The notes beneath the pieces were generated by a model. It saw only the letters and a list, made by a program, of their open reading frames with translations. It was not told the origin of the DNA and did not search any database. Position numbers and translations under genes: made by a program. From positions 1-64,000 of the forward strand of contig JASJFT010000175.1 in NCBI GenBank assembly GCA_030770425.1: a DNA stretch of 64,000 nt. Direction: 5' to 3'. This DNA comes from Darksidea phi (lineage: Eukaryota > Ascomycota > Dothideomycetes > Pleosporales > Lentitheciaceae). This document shows positions 11,474 through 22,425 of this stretch, piece after piece (the stretch's first letter is position 1; every line of letters begins with the position of its first letter).

Positions 11474-12355
11474 TCATGGAAAGATACTAGTTAAAACATC
11501 GCCATACTGCTTATAAGACAACCCCATCTTCTCGATATCATAATCATTCCAATACCCTCCCCCACCAAGCGCACTTCGCTGATTCCATCCAGAAAACTTA
11601 GTCCGGGCCTGCGCAGCCGTCGTGCCATAAGACGGCTTCGAGTCATTGGTAACCCACACGAGCGGCACGACCTTCATCCCTAGCGTTTTCTGCCAGTTTC
11701 CGGGGTCATTCCCTGCGCCACCGTCGTAGCACTGTAGGTAAACCCTATCTAGGAGCAGGTCCGGCTCTTTAAGGCCCCTGTTGAGCTGCGATGCAACGGT
11801 GGTCCAGAAGCCCGTGTTGGTGTACGGCGCAATGGTATATTTGTATCCGATTTTCCCTAGCATGTTTGCAAAAGCGACGGTGCTAGAGACATCGTATATG
11901 GACTCGTCGTCGTTGTTGACGGCGTCTAGATTCCATGCTGTTTTCAGTGCTTTGAAGTTGAGGTATAGTGGTGTCTCGGCGCCAGGTCCTGGTTTGGACA
12001 TGAGCGCACCGACATTCTGGGCGTTCATGGAGATTTCGAGCCGGTTGACACCGGTGCCGCTGTCGGTTTTGAACGAGCGGACCTTGCTGGCGAGCGCGTC
12101 GCCGCCCACGTAGGCTCCGTTGGATGCTACCAGGACGTCCTTGCTTCCCGGCGTGTTGGAGTAGTACATGATGTCGCCGTTGTTGAGGATGCCGACGCCG
12201 AACATGATGAGGGTGTTGAAGCCGGATGTTTTCAGCGCGGTGGTATTCGATTTCATTACATCCTTGAATAGGAAGATGCTCCTTATGTTGGCGGCGGAAA
12301 CATGTTGAAGAAGGAGTTGAAACAATAGAGCTTTTGCCAATGCGTAAGGCCTCAT
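11474..12355 (-). CDS. Secreted GH18-like / TIM-barrel glycosidase-like protein
   Basis: Single exon, 293 aa from the ATG at 12355, chosen because it starts a signal peptide (MRPYALAKALLFQLLLQHVSA). The open frame continues upstream but without leader-like sequence. The mature protein has the look of a small TIM-barrel hydrolase fold related to chitinase-like GH18 proteins, seen in fungi alone or attached to F5/8-type carbohydrate-binding domains: NTLIMFGVGIL, then LEISMN, LDAVNNDDESIYD, and a C-terminal GGGYWNDYDIEKMGL. The canonical DxxDxDxE catalytic signature of GH18 chitinases is not obvious, so activity and substrate are unknown. No binding domain follows the catalytic-like part. Confidence 0.65.
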   Translation of the reverse strand: MRPYALAKALLFQLLLQHVSAANIRSIFLFKDVMKSNTTALKTSGFNTLIMFGVGILNNGDIMYYSNTPGSKDVLVASNGAYVGGDALASKVRSFKTDSGTGVNRLEISMNAQNVGALMSKPGPGAETPLYLNFKALKTAWNLDAVNNDDESIYDVSSTVAFANMLGKIGYKYTIAPYTNTGFWTTVASQLNRGLKEPDLLLDRVYLQCYDGGAGNDPGNWQKTLGMKVVPLVWVTNDSKPSYGTTAAQARTKFSGWNQRSALGGGGYWNDYDIEKMGLSYKQYGDVLTSIFP

Positions 12356-13098
12356 ATCTTTGAGCGAGAAGGATATTCCTTGATGATTAGAATCGAGGTA
12401 TTTCGAACGTGATGAAGATAGTTGTACAACCGTCTTTCTTGGGAACACCGGTAATAAAATACCCTAAATCTAGGAAGCCAAGATCTTGAACCACCGGAAG
12501 CACATGCTAGCACTCTATTCATTTGCTCGGCAAGAACATCGCCCGAAGAGGAGGGGCAAGGGGATCCCATAACATCTTAGATATATGAAATCGTTCCCTG
12601 TTTTGCCCTCGGCTAAAAGGATGTACCGCTTCGGATTGGTCCAACACCACAAGTAGCCACAGACAAAACCTGTATTGCTGTACTCTGCTTTCATCATTTT
12701 ATTTGGAGGTCCTGAATTGGGGCTAGCGATGAAGGCGGCGATGCCGGAGTGGGCTAGGATGGTAAAGGTCGTCGGCCTCAGCTACTAGGTGAGCTTGCGC
12801 GCAGGAAGTCAAGATAACAGCCATGCGCAATGTTAATCGCGGAGTATAGAGTACATCGGCCCGGAGCATAGCCTTGAATGATGATGGCGTGCTAAGAGGT
12901 AATTGGGCTTGAAAATCGGCGGCCCGACTTATTAGTAAACGTTGCTCGTGCCTTCACATACCTCGGTTTACCTGTCAAGATGCATGTGTGTATACAATCG
13001 AATATTTTGATTACTAAAAAGCACAGTTGATGCACTCAACTTAACATTTTATTATTAGCGCTACCTTGAGTAGCGCGTTATTACCAACTTAGGTAATA
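12356..13098. other. Intergenic, no supported gene
   Basis: Upstream of the GH18-like gene and downstream of GH3. Short frames only; becomes AT-rich towards 13020-13090. Confidence 0.5.
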
Positions 13099-15021
13099 TC
13101 AACAGCTTTCCTTATACCTTAACCCATCTCCAAACCGAAAGACAGGATCCTCAGTATCAAACGGCACATCCTCCTGACTCGCCTCAACAGCCGCCATACT
13201 CCTGGGTAGATCAAATGGCAATTTGCCCAAAGGCTCAGCGCCTCCCTCTCCAAACACGACATCCAAGAACGCCTCGGGGCTAGCGCCAAAGTTGGCTAGC
13301 AGTGCAGCCGCAGATTCGGCTATTTCGGGAATCGCAGCGGGGCGGTCGAGATAGATGTCAACGATGGTGGGCACGGCGCTGTAGATGGCTGCTTGGCGTG
13401 CTTTCTCGGTGGCGTTGTACTCAAGAGAGCCGGCGTGGTAGGCGGCTTCGAAGCCACCAGGGCGCGGCTCGTAGGGCGCTTGGAGACGGACGAGTGCTAA
13501 GGAGGCTTCGGCGGGTGTGGAGACTACGCGGAGGTTGCGGGCTTCGAGGTAGGAAGCGTTGAGGCCTTCTACGTAGAAGGTCATGTTTGCGGTGTTCTTG
13601 AGTGGGAGCATGTCATCGTTGTTCTTAAGCAAGGTATACGCTTTCCTTTGTGCTTCGTAGCCGAGTCGGACGAAGTAGGGGTTTCCGACGACCTGGACGG
13701 CGGCGTCGACATCGACGAAGGGGTTCTCGAAGAGACCGAGAACGAACTTCTCGCGGAGGAGCCGGCGGATTGAAACGTCCAAGCGGTCTTCGGAGATGAC
13801 GCCGGTGTTTACCAACTCGACGATAAGTTCTGGTCGCTGCTCGCCTCCGAATTGATCAACGCCGGCTTGGAGGATGCGGGCCGCTCGTTCCAATTCACTT
13901 AGATATTCCACACCCCAGGCACGAGCGGGCATGTCCTGGCCGCGAATGACAGTGTCAGTGATGAGGCCCCAGTCGCTAACCACGATGCCCTTGAAACCTA
14001 GCTCGCCGCGCAGAAGATCTGTGATGATGCCCTTGTTGAACGAGAAACCAACTTCGTCGTATTCGGTCCCGATGGGACGAGAGTAGTAGGGCATCATTTG
14101 CCTCGCACCGGCAGCAATAGCAGCCTTGAAAGGGATGAGATGATACTCGAAGTTGTTTCCAGGGTACGTGGCGTTCTTGCCATATGTAAAGTGGCTGTCC
14201 TCACCATTCTCCATTGCGCCACCACCGGGGAAATGTTTGGTCACGGTTGTCACTGAGTGAGCGCCAATCTCTTCACCTTGGAAACCCTTGAGGTATGCAA
14301 CGACAAGCTGAGAGGTAAGATTCGCATCCTCTCCCATGGTGTTTGCTATCCTGGCCCAGCGCGGCTCGGTTGTCAGATCGATTTGCGGATGGAGAGCGGA
14401 CCGAATGCCGATAGCCTTGTACTCTTCGCGCGCAATTTCTGCGAACTTTTGCACGAGCTCCGGATCACGAAGAGCCGCAAGACCCAAGCTCTCGGGCCAT
14501 TGAGAGAACTGGTTTGCCGCAAACCCGGTACCAATGTTTTCCGTAAACGCATGACGAGGATCCGACGAAAGCGTGATTGGAATCCCAAGGCGCGTCGACA
14601 TAGCACGCTCCTGTAACAGATTGTACCATTCGGCGTTGGTCCGCACGTCTTGAACCTCTCCAAGCAGATTGAAATGCGTCATGTGCTTCTCGCCAACCAT
14701 GTTTTCGGTGCTGTTCCTTCGCGCGGGCACGTTACCTTGATCTAGAGTGCCGTTCGGACCCATCATGATCTGCGTGTGGAAGAGCTGCCCGGCCTTCTCT
14801 TCCAGCGTCATCCTTTGAAGAAGATCTTCGACCCGTTCTTCGATGCAGAGAGACGCATCTTGATACGGTAGAGTCCCATTCGTGGACCTCCTGATCACGG
14901 AATGCCGAGAGGTTATCCTGTTGTGTTCCGGTAAACATGAAGTAGAAGGTATGATGGTGGTAGCAACGAGAAGGGATATGAAGGAATTTTGTTTCCGCCC
15001 GGGACACGTAGAGAACCTCAT
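13099..15021 (-). CDS. Secreted GH3-family glycosidase (beta-glucosidase type)
   Basis: Uninterrupted 640-aa frame. The N-terminus has a short basic stretch then a hydrophobic signal-like segment (SFISLLVATTIIPSTSC). The (beta/alpha)8 domain runs from about residue 55 to 400 with LGIPITLSSDPRH, KHFPGGG and the nucleophile motif GIVVSDWG; the catalytic Asp is about residue 350. The alpha/beta sandwich domain follows from about 460 (YTLLKNNDDMLPLK), and the frame ends with FRFGDGLRY. There is no fibronectin-III tail, so it is shorter than the major fungal cellulolytic GH3 enzymes. The family cleaves terminal beta-linked sugars; the exact substrate cannot be read from sequence. Several N-glycosylation sequons fit secretion. 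A TATA-like box lies 60 bp upstream of the ATG. Confidence 0.9.
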   Translation of the reverse strand: MRFSTCPGRKQNSFISLLVATTIIPSTSCLPEHNRITSRHSVIRRSTNGTLPYQDASLCIEERVEDLLQRMTLEEKAGQLFHTQIMMGPNGTLDQGNVPARRNSTENMVGEKHMTHFNLLGEVQDVRTNAEWYNLLQERAMSTRLGIPITLSSDPRHAFTENIGTGFAANQFSQWPESLGLAALRDPELVQKFAEIAREEYKAIGIRSALHPQIDLTTEPRWARIANTMGEDANLTSQLVVAYLKGFQGEEIGAHSVTTVTKHFPGGGAMENGEDSHFTYGKNATYPGNNFEYHLIPFKAAIAAGARQMMPYYSRPIGTEYDEVGFSFNKGIITDLLRGELGFKGIVVSDWGLITDTVIRGQDMPARAWGVEYLSELERAARILQAGVDQFGGEQRPELIVELVNTGVISEDRLDVSIRRLLREKFVLGLFENPFVDVDAAVQVVGNPYFVRLGYEAQRKAYTLLKNNDDMLPLKNTANMTFYVEGLNASYLEARNLRVVSTPAEASLALVRLQAPYEPRPGGFEAAYHAGSLEYNATEKARQAAIYSAVPTIVDIYLDRPAAIPEIAESAAALLANFGASPEAFLDVVFGEGGAEPLGKLPFDLPRSMAAVEASQEDVPFDTEDPVFRFGDGLRYKESC

Positions 15022-15080
15022 GGTGATTGAAGTAACGGATTGAGTCGATACACTCCCTGGTCTTACCAGACATCATCATG

Positions 15081-15088
15081 CTTATATA
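15081..15088 (-). promoter_or_regulatory. TATA-like box of the GH3 gene
   Basis: Reads TATATAAG on the minus strand, 60 bp before the GH3 start codon. Placement fits a core promoter; function is inferred. Confidence 0.5.
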
Positions 15089-16550
15089 CTTTCCCATATT
15101 TCGGACACCCCTCAAAGCTTCCGCCATTATTTGCCGACCTTCCAAGGAGCTACTTAGGTCATCGCCGCTAGCCTGCTGCCGGCAGAACACCTCGGCGGTA
15201 TGTGACCCGGATGTTGGTCCAGCTGTGCCGGCGTTAAGGTTGAAGGCGTGGAGAAGCTGTGGTTGCCAAGCAGCCAAGAGCGGAGAAACCTGGAGATGTC
15301 CGCATTTAGGTAACATCGCGCATGGGCTAGTACCGAAGAAATCCCAATTGGCCAATCCATCGTGACGGAGTGGCCGTTCTCAACGCTTCTTTGCGGGTTG
15401 GAAAAATTAGTGGTCCCCAATGCAGAAAATATACTCCGAAGGATGACTGCTCACTCTTCAGTTGCAGCGGACGTCGAAAGCTCTAGGATGCATCCGCCAG
15501 GCTATCAAAGAGCTGACAAATAATTAAGAGTAAAGTTCATCTCTATAGTATTGATGAAGAAAAGAGCATGTAGAAACCGCGACATGTTGAACCTCATGTT
15601 CACACTAGTCCCACCCAGCCTAGCAAATCCCCCACGACCTCGTGCCATCCAGGATCTTTCGCTCTCCACATGTGCACTCACATCCGCTACCGCGGTGGCA
15701 GTGGAACCCCACAAAGTTGAGTCGCTATTCCCGCCAAACACCTGAAACACGACTCATGTGAAGCCCGGACCAGACATGCCCTGCCGCCCTCATATAATTC
15801 GGTAGGAAGAATACGTAGGTTTGCGGCATAGCGACGCCAATACGGCGTTGTAGTAGGTTGAACTTTCGCATACATAGGCTATAGTGTAGTAGTAGTGTTG
15901 GTACTACACGTCTTCCAATAGCACGACTCAACCTCCCGCGCGCAAATAAACCCATGCATATAAGCAAAGTACAGTGTTATAACTGTCGGTCCTCACTGAC
16001 TCGTACGAGCACAATCGCCGCATGCCAGGGCCAAATGTAAATTCTGTAGATCCTGTTTTCCACATCCTAAATATCTTCTCGTGCCAGTACCGCAACATGC
16101 AAACCACCATCGTATTACATGAGCTTTTGATAGTGGAGTGGAAGTTGCGCAAGCCACGTTGACATGAGAGTAAGCAACTACTAGTATGTAGTACTACATA
16201 TGCATGAGCAAGATACATGCGTTTACACCTCGCACGAACGCAATCGAATCAGATTACGCACGGGCCGATTGTAACGCGCTAAACACAAAAATAGAAGGTG
16301 TGCAAACAGGCATACGCTGATAATATAGTAGGTATTTTTTGTGTAGGGTTGATAACCAGGCAGTCAATAGTAGAGTAATGCATCAGTTAAACGCCCAACA
16401 CGACCCCCTGTACACGGGGCCGTAGACATATACTCTGGGTCTAACAGGGAAGGCGGCACGTAATCCAATTTAATGTGGGGCTATATATGCCCGGTCCGCT
16501 GCGCGAAATATTTGCACAGTAGATGGACGTTCTGTCTCACCTCTTCGAAT
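15089..16550. other. Intergenic between divergent GH3 and terpene cyclase genes
   Basis: About 1.4 kb separating two divergently transcribed genes. Only short unsupported frames are present. It must hold both promoters; no specific factor site stands out. Confidence 0.5.
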
Positions 16551-17647
16551 ATGCCAACCACCCTCGACCACGCAGCCGGGTCTAATGCTTCCCACAGTAT
16601 GGTAGCTCCTAGCACCCCTTTTGAAGCCGACGCATGTTTCTCGACGCCCCTCACGCCCTTGGAGGTACGAGCTCATGGCTCTTTCACGATCTTCCCGGTC
16701 CGGCGCCCGCACAATCTTACACCTGTTGAAGAAGCGAGAGACGAGATACGCAATCTCTGGCAAGAGTACATGCAGGATGGCCTGATCAAAACCAACATGT
16801 GTACGGAGTGCCCCATTGTAGGGGATTATTTGGGACTTGCGTATCCGGGGACAAGACCTGAGCGGATCAAAGCCTTTACTTGGCTGTACACTATTTTTTT
16901 TCTTCTGGATGGTAGGTAGAAGCTGCGGTTTCCGAGTTGGTAGTAAGACGTTGATGGACAATAGATAAAGCAGAATACATGACGCGGGAAGAAGCGCGAA
17001 AGGTCCATGTGCGGATCAAGAAGATCATCCAAAGCGAAGCAACACTCACACCCGAAACCCCCCTCGAGCATCTCTTCACCCATGTCATCAAAATGTTCCT
17101 TGCCGTGGACCGTCGCCAAGCCCTCTTCACGCTGAGCACGTGGGTGAACTGGCTCGAGAACACGCAGGAACGCGATATTTCATCCTTCACTTCCCTCGAC
17201 GAGTTCCTGTCCTATCGTCTCAACAATTTTGGGTTTCCGCCTATGAGCGCTATGGCAGCTTACGGGTCCGACATCGACGTTACGGCCGAAGAAGTCGCGG
17301 CCATCGAGGGAAAACTACGCCCGGTTGGCCTCGCGTGTACATTGGCGAACGACTACTGGAGCCTCCCGAAAGAGATGGCGGCGTTCAAGAAGGGACTAGG
17401 ATATCCGGTGGATACAGTGACGGCGCTGCAGAAAATTGAGGGGCTATCAGTTGAAGAGGCAAGGGCGAAAGTCAAGAGGCTCGTGATGAAGTACGAGGAA
17501 GACGCTATGGCGCTCGGGGAGGAGTTGATGGGCGACGAGTCCACGTTGCCAGAGAATATGAGGCGCTATGTCCAAGGTGTGTATTGGGCAGCGGGAGGTG
17601 CAAACTATTGGAGTGCGACGTGCCTAAGGTATCACGCGTATGAGTGA
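16551..17647 (+). CDS. Stand-alone class I terpene cyclase
   Basis: Exons 16551-16911 and 16965-17647, joined by a 53-bp intron (GTAGGT..AATAG), give 347 aa. The first metal-binding motif is created exactly at the splice: the last exon-1 base completes GAT, yielding FFLLDDKAE (D120-D121-x-x-E124). The second motif NDYWSLPKE (N249, S253, E257) fits the NSE triad. Together these define class I cyclases that ionise farnesyl- or geranylgeranyl-diphosphate. Size equals the cyclase half of bifunctional fungal diterpene synthases such as fusicoccadiene synthase, but no prenyltransferase domain follows. Product and substrate length are unknown. No P450, transporter or regulator is adjacent; neighbours are GH3 (divergent) and a kinase, so it is not in an obvious cluster. 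Confidence 0.85.
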
Positions 17648-18268
17648 GAGAAGCATCCGCCAAAACAGCTTGGATGCCGAAATGCTTGGTGGACGGGCTA
17701 TCCTGTTAGCCGTCGGCATATGGACGGCTGTGCGGAAAGATGGAATGTAGGTGTACGGTACCAAAGAAGCGTCAGTAGTTACAATATTCCGACATCGCCA
17801 AGATGCACGTGCGAGTGGCAGCGCAACTTCCACGTGATCCGCAGTCACAGCTCCCAGGTGCCGGATGAGGGCAGAAACGACGCCGACGAGACTCATTAGC
17901 CCTGCATGAGTAATGGCTGTGGAAGCCAAGAGTGATAGACAATGCCGTTCAATGTTGTCTATGATGTGCGTACCTTCGGCCGCGCCGCAAACGTCAGGCT
18001 GCACGTGATGTGTTTCAGCATCTTCGGCAAAGATCGCCCGCCAGCCGCACGGGTGGGGTGACGTAATGCTCGCCGGGTCCGTGAAGACCCTGCAGCAGCG
18101 ATCCTCCAACACGTCGTTGACAGCGAGAGAGTGAGGACACGGTAGAAGCGCAGTGGAGGTTGGCATAGAGGCGGAATTGGCTGTGACGCGCGACCAAACC
18201 TTATCAGGGGTGGTGCCCTGCTGGTTGATGCTCGAGAGCGTCAACTTCCAAGGCGAGCAGCGAGGCAT
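17624..18268 (-). CDS. Unrecognised open reading frame, 214 aa
   Basis: An ATG-started frame of 214 codons opposite the terpene cyclase, overlapping its last 24 bp tail to tail. It contains a mildly hydrophobic stretch near residues 110-150 and several cysteines. No domain recognised, no intron seen. Length in GC-rich sequence could be chance. Confidence 0.2.
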   Translation of the reverse strand: MPRCSPWKLTLSSINQQGTTPDKVWSRVTANSASMPTSTALLPCPHSLAVNDVLEDRCCRVFTDPASITSPHPCGWRAIFAEDAETHHVQPDVCGAAEGTHIIDNIERHCLSLLASTAITHAGLMSLVGVVSALIRHLGAVTADHVEVALPLARASWRCRNIVTTDASLVPYTYIPSFRTAVHMPTANRIARPPSISASKLFWRMLLSLIRVIP

Positions 18269-19222
18269 TTGTCGTGTGGCGCAAGAACTTGTGGCCCAGA
18301 GGACACCATCGTGCTTGGGACGCCCATGCCGACGCTCCCGTCCGTCGCTCGCCGGGGCGAAGTATTAGATGGATATCTCAGAGCGTGAGGCCCTTGGTTA
18401 CCCCTTGGTTCTAAGACACCATCTTGCGTCGGTTGGGACCACAAACTAACCTTCACGACTCCTTGCAGCTGCCCCGCCAGACGACATCGAGATCCGAACC
18501 ATCGCCCCAGAGGCCATTGGGGCCCCCTGCTCCCCCCGCGGAGCCATACAACAAGCGATCGAAACACGTCGAGAGCATCCGCGTTCGTCCTTGTACATCC
18601 AACCGTATCCGATAGCCCTTGCACGGCGCCTAGCGAGATCTCCAGACGGGGCGAGGCATAGAGCGACGGGCGGCGTCATCGTTGTGCTCCCATCCGAGGC
18701 GGAGCAACCCACAGCGTGCCCGCGTAGAGCGCGCTTCGGACCGCCTGGAGAGAACAGAGCGCATGCAGTGCCGCCGGCAGCGGTCGCCCACCAGAGCCAG
18801 AGACAGAGGCAGAGGCAGGATGCCCGTTATCGAGGTGAGTGAGCCTGTGGCTTGCCCTCTCGTTTCAAGTGTCTGCACCTGTGTCTGCACGTTTGGCATG
18901 CCCCCAAGTGAGGTGCGGGTGGGTGGTGGAAGCTGGCGATGATGTCGGCATCGTCATAATTCACGGGCCCAAGCGTTATGACGCAGGTAGCGCCGAGCAC
19001 GCCTTGTTCTGGCGACATGTGCATCATGACCCTTCTCTTTCACCCACTACGTCGTCGACATTTCTCTCCCTCGCTCTCAAGACCCGCGAGAGCTTTCCCG
19101 GTCGAGACTACTGCGTCCGCACAGTAGTTGTCGCCGCGCTTGCCCTCCGCATTCTTCTTTCACCCTCCCCCCACCAACCGCCCAACACCGCTCTCTGCAC
19201 TCCACCAACAGCACCACTAAAC
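18269..19222. other. Upstream region of the kinase gene
   Basis: GC-rich stretch of about 950 bp before the kinase ATG. From about 18590 it has an open frame in the plus direction with low-complexity basic content. It probably contains the 5' leader; the sequence near 19020-19200 is pyrimidine-rich, as is common in fungal 5' leaders. No separate gene supported. Confidence 0.4.
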
Positions 19223-21474
19223 ATGGCCGCGATACAGAACTTCAAGAATTTCCTGCGCCACGGCAAGCAGGCACGCGCAAACGCCCCACACGCCGAACCG
19301 ACGACGAACGTGTCCACGGTGCACGCACAGCACCAGCGACAGAACGCCCCCGATGCCAAACATGTCGGTATCAGCGAGCCCGTCATGGACCACAAGCCCC
19401 TCCAGGGCCACGGCCACGGCCCCCAGGCCGGCTTCTCCGCCGCCGCCGTCGACAACCGCAACAACGCCGCGCAGGCCGGAGACGTCGCTGCCCGCGCCGC
19501 TGAGAAGCAGCACAAGCAGCAGGCACACCAGCAGGCCGGCGCACGCGACAGGAAAGACATCGATCCCACCGTGCTAGAGCGTATCGTGGCAGAGGAGCGT
19601 GAAGCTAAGGGCAAGCTCCCCAAGTACCCGGGGCTCGAGCGCTGGTCACTGCTCGAGAAGATGGGCGACGGCGCCTTCAGTAACGTGTACAGGGCGCGAG
19701 ACAGCACCGGTCAGCTACAAGGCGAGGTCGCCATCAAGGTGGTGCGCAAGTTCGAGATGAACTCCAGCCAGGTCAGTATGCCCCCTCCGAAATGCCCTAC
19801 CTTGCCCAATTTTTTCTTGTTGTCCCCCTCCTCCCTCTCCCGCCGCATCTCGGTGGGAATGGTTGGTCTTTGTGGAAGTTACCAACACACGAGCGTGCTG
19901 TAGGGCGACGCACATTTGCATCCGGACTTTAAGAAGGCACCGAAAACTGTGGAGGTGCGATAAATTCCTGCGCCCATGCCCGACGCCGGCACCTCTGCCC
20001 CTCCAACGCCTATTTGCAGGGCGGACGCTGACGTAATGGCCTACAGAGAGCGAACATCCTCAAGGAGGTATCGATCATGCGACAGCTCGACCACCCCAAC
20101 ATCGTCAAGCTCATCGACTTCTCAGAATCGCGCCAGTACTACTACATCGTCCTCGAGCTGTGTCCCGGCGGCGAACTTTTCCATCAGATTGTCCGTCTGA
20201 CCTACTTCAGCGAGGACTTGTCGAGGCATACCATCATTCAGGTCGCCAAAGCACTAGAGTATCTGCACGAGGAGGCAGGTGTCGTGCATCGGTATGCATC
20301 CTTTCATTCTTCCTGCCAAGGCACGTGATGACTGACGTCACACAGTGACATCAAGCCCGAGAACCTTCTCTTCTACCCTATACCGTTCATTCCAACACGA
20401 AATCCGAAGCCTAGGGCTCCAGACGATGAAGACAAGGCCGACGAGGGCGAGTTTATCAAGGGCGTGGGTAGCGGCGGTATTGGTGTGATCAAGATTGCCG
20501 ACTTCGGCCTATCCAAGGTCATTTGGGACAACCAGACCATGACGCCTTGCGGTACGGTAGGCTACACCGCTCCGGAGATCGTCAAGGATGAGCGATACTC
20601 CAAGAGTGTGGATATGTGGGCGCTGGGTTGCGTTCTCTACACATTACTGTGTGGCTTCCCTCCCTTCTATGATGAATCGATCCAGACCCTTACGGAAAAG
20701 GTTGCTCGCGGCCAGTACACATTCCTCTCGCCATGGTGGGACGACATTTCCAAGTCCGCACAAGATCTGGTCACGCATCTATTGACGGTTGACCCCGAGA
20801 AGCGATATGACATCAAGCAATTCCTCAACCATCCTTGGATAAGGGAAGCAGACGAGATGACTTATGCTGCTCACGACGCTCCACCGCTTGCCACACCCGC
20901 TCAGGCTCGGCAGAAGGACTACACCGGTCAGCCGCTTCAACAGAACTTTGCGTATCTCGAGTCGCCCGGCGCTAAGCGACAGGACTTCCGTTCTCCAGGT
21001 GTCGTCAACCTTCGTGAAGTGTTTGATGTTAGCTATGCTGTGCATCGACAAGAGGAAGAAGGCAAGAGGAGGAAAAACTTCAAGCAGGGTTACCGAGGCG
21101 CTAATGCTATCAACTCGCTGAACGTCCTTGACGAGAACGAAGACGACGACGAGTTATTCAACGAATCCGCACCTTACGACCCATCGTCTCAACATCCTCC
21201 CGCTAAGCTACCCAAGTCTCAGGGAACAGATGTCTCTGTCATGGAGCAGAAGATGCGCAATACAACACTTTCGGCCGCTGCGCAAGCACGCCAGCAAGGC
21301 GCTGCACGACAAGAGCGCGGTTACGGCCAACATTCGCCCGCTGTCGCTGCCGCTGCTAAGAGGCAGGTGAAAAACAAGGGTGCCTTTGAGCTCACGCTAG
21401 ACAACTCCACACTTCTTGGCCGAAGAGCTAAGAAGGTTGAGCCTAGCGCCTTGAGGGAACAAGTGCAAATATGA
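19223..21474 (+). CDS. Ser/Thr protein kinase of the Rck2/Srk1 (CaMK-like, MAPK-activated) type
   Basis: Four exons: 19223-19771, 19904-19954 (51-nt mini-exon), 20047-20291 and 20346-21474, all GT..AG and in frame, giving 657 aa. The start at 19223 follows a leader rich in pyrimidines. Residues 1-110 are Ala/Gln/His-rich. The kinase domain starts near residue 145 with GDGAFSNVY, then VAIKVV, ELCPGGELF, HRDIKPENLLF (the Arg codon is split by an intron), ADFGLSK, CGTVGYTAPE and MWALGCVLY. An acidic insert lies between HRD and DFG, as in Rck2/Srk1 kinases. The C-terminal 200 residues are charged and low complexity. The family acts downstream of the Hog1/Sty1 stress MAP kinase in nucleus and cytoplasm (family knowledge). 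Confidence 0.85.
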
Positions 21475-22054
21475 CAATCATCCTCTATGGCGAAGGATTG
21501 GTGATTTGCTCAAACACGAATCGCATTGTGGCATTGGGCTCACGACGGCAGTCAGCCTCGAGGCAAAAGCCTTTCTCTTTTTTTGTAGTTCCATCGGGTC
21601 ACTGTCGCCATTTCTTTAAACCCTCCTCTCTTATGGATGTGTATCATGTCGAGTTCTCTTTTCAGGCTGAGATGATTGGTTGAAGCTCAGCCAACTTGGC
21701 GATTATGTAGAGGAACATCCAAAGCATGCTAGATGGGATATAAGTACTGGCACTGGTAGGGCATGCTTAGTCAATGTTAACGTGGTTGGAAAAGCCGATT
21801 TATTGCTTACGATATGTGGCGTGAAGCGAGGACGTGAGATACAAGCGCCTACAGTCATGTTTTAGAAGGGTATATGTGCTAGCAGAAATCTACACCGCGT
21901 TCTCGACCTCTGATGAATTTATCCACTGAATTAAAAACCTTTGGCGTGTATTATCTAGCTGGGGCGCTCATCTTACGGCGTAATAATTAGAAGGATTACC
22001 TAGCTACTACTATCACGTACTAAAGGCGATTAGGATACGTAATATAGAGAAGAA
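21475..22054. other. Intergenic, kinase 3' region
   Basis: About 580 bp after the kinase stop. No coding frame supported; becomes AT-rich towards the repeat at 22055. Confidence 0.5.
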
Positions 22055-22357
22055 CCCCCTCCCCCAGGAGCTTGGCCAATAGTAGTACTTCAGGGCTTAT
22101 TTCAAGCGCTCTTCTATCTACTCATTAGTCCCCTAGTAGTACTCCAGGGAGTGTGGGCTCCCGTGTTTGTGAGTCCGTGTAGGGACTCATCATGGCGTTT
22201 GAGTCCTTGGAGACGACTATATAAAATGCTCGAACATCGACGCTACTCTCTTCCAACAACATTTCTTATCACGACAGCTGAAGGTACTTGCTTTTCAGAT
22301 CTTGATAAAACTCTTTCAATTACAAAAGAGACTCCCATTGTGCAAATCCAAAACAAA
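22055..22357 (+). repeat. Short copy of family A repeat carrying one 54-bp module
   Basis: The left end (CCCCCTCCCCCAGGAGCTTGG at 22055-22075, less one base) matches 61682-61702. The right end (GAGACTCCCATTGTGCAAATCC, 22329-22350) matches 62629-62650 and 46-67. The middle (22083-22150) is instead the reverse complement of the 54-bp unit tandemly repeated at 32272-32487, flanked by two GTAGTACT-CAGGG ends. So this is an internally deleted or replaced copy about 300 bp long, against 974 bp at 61.7 kb. Confidence 0.65.
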
Positions 22358-22425
22358 CACCAAAAGGATTTCATTCCCAAATCTAACGCCCTATACTACA
22401 ACCTCTCCACATCCAAGCCTTACCA

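Noticed and set aside
14732..15355. 207-codon minus-strand frame overlapping the GH3 start
   Set aside because: It overlaps the strongly supported GH3 coding region in another frame and shows no domain.
16551..21474. Terpene biosynthetic gene cluster
   Set aside because: No P450, prenyltransferase, oxidoreductase, transporter or regulator lies next to the cyclase; neighbours are a GH3 enzyme and a stress kinase.
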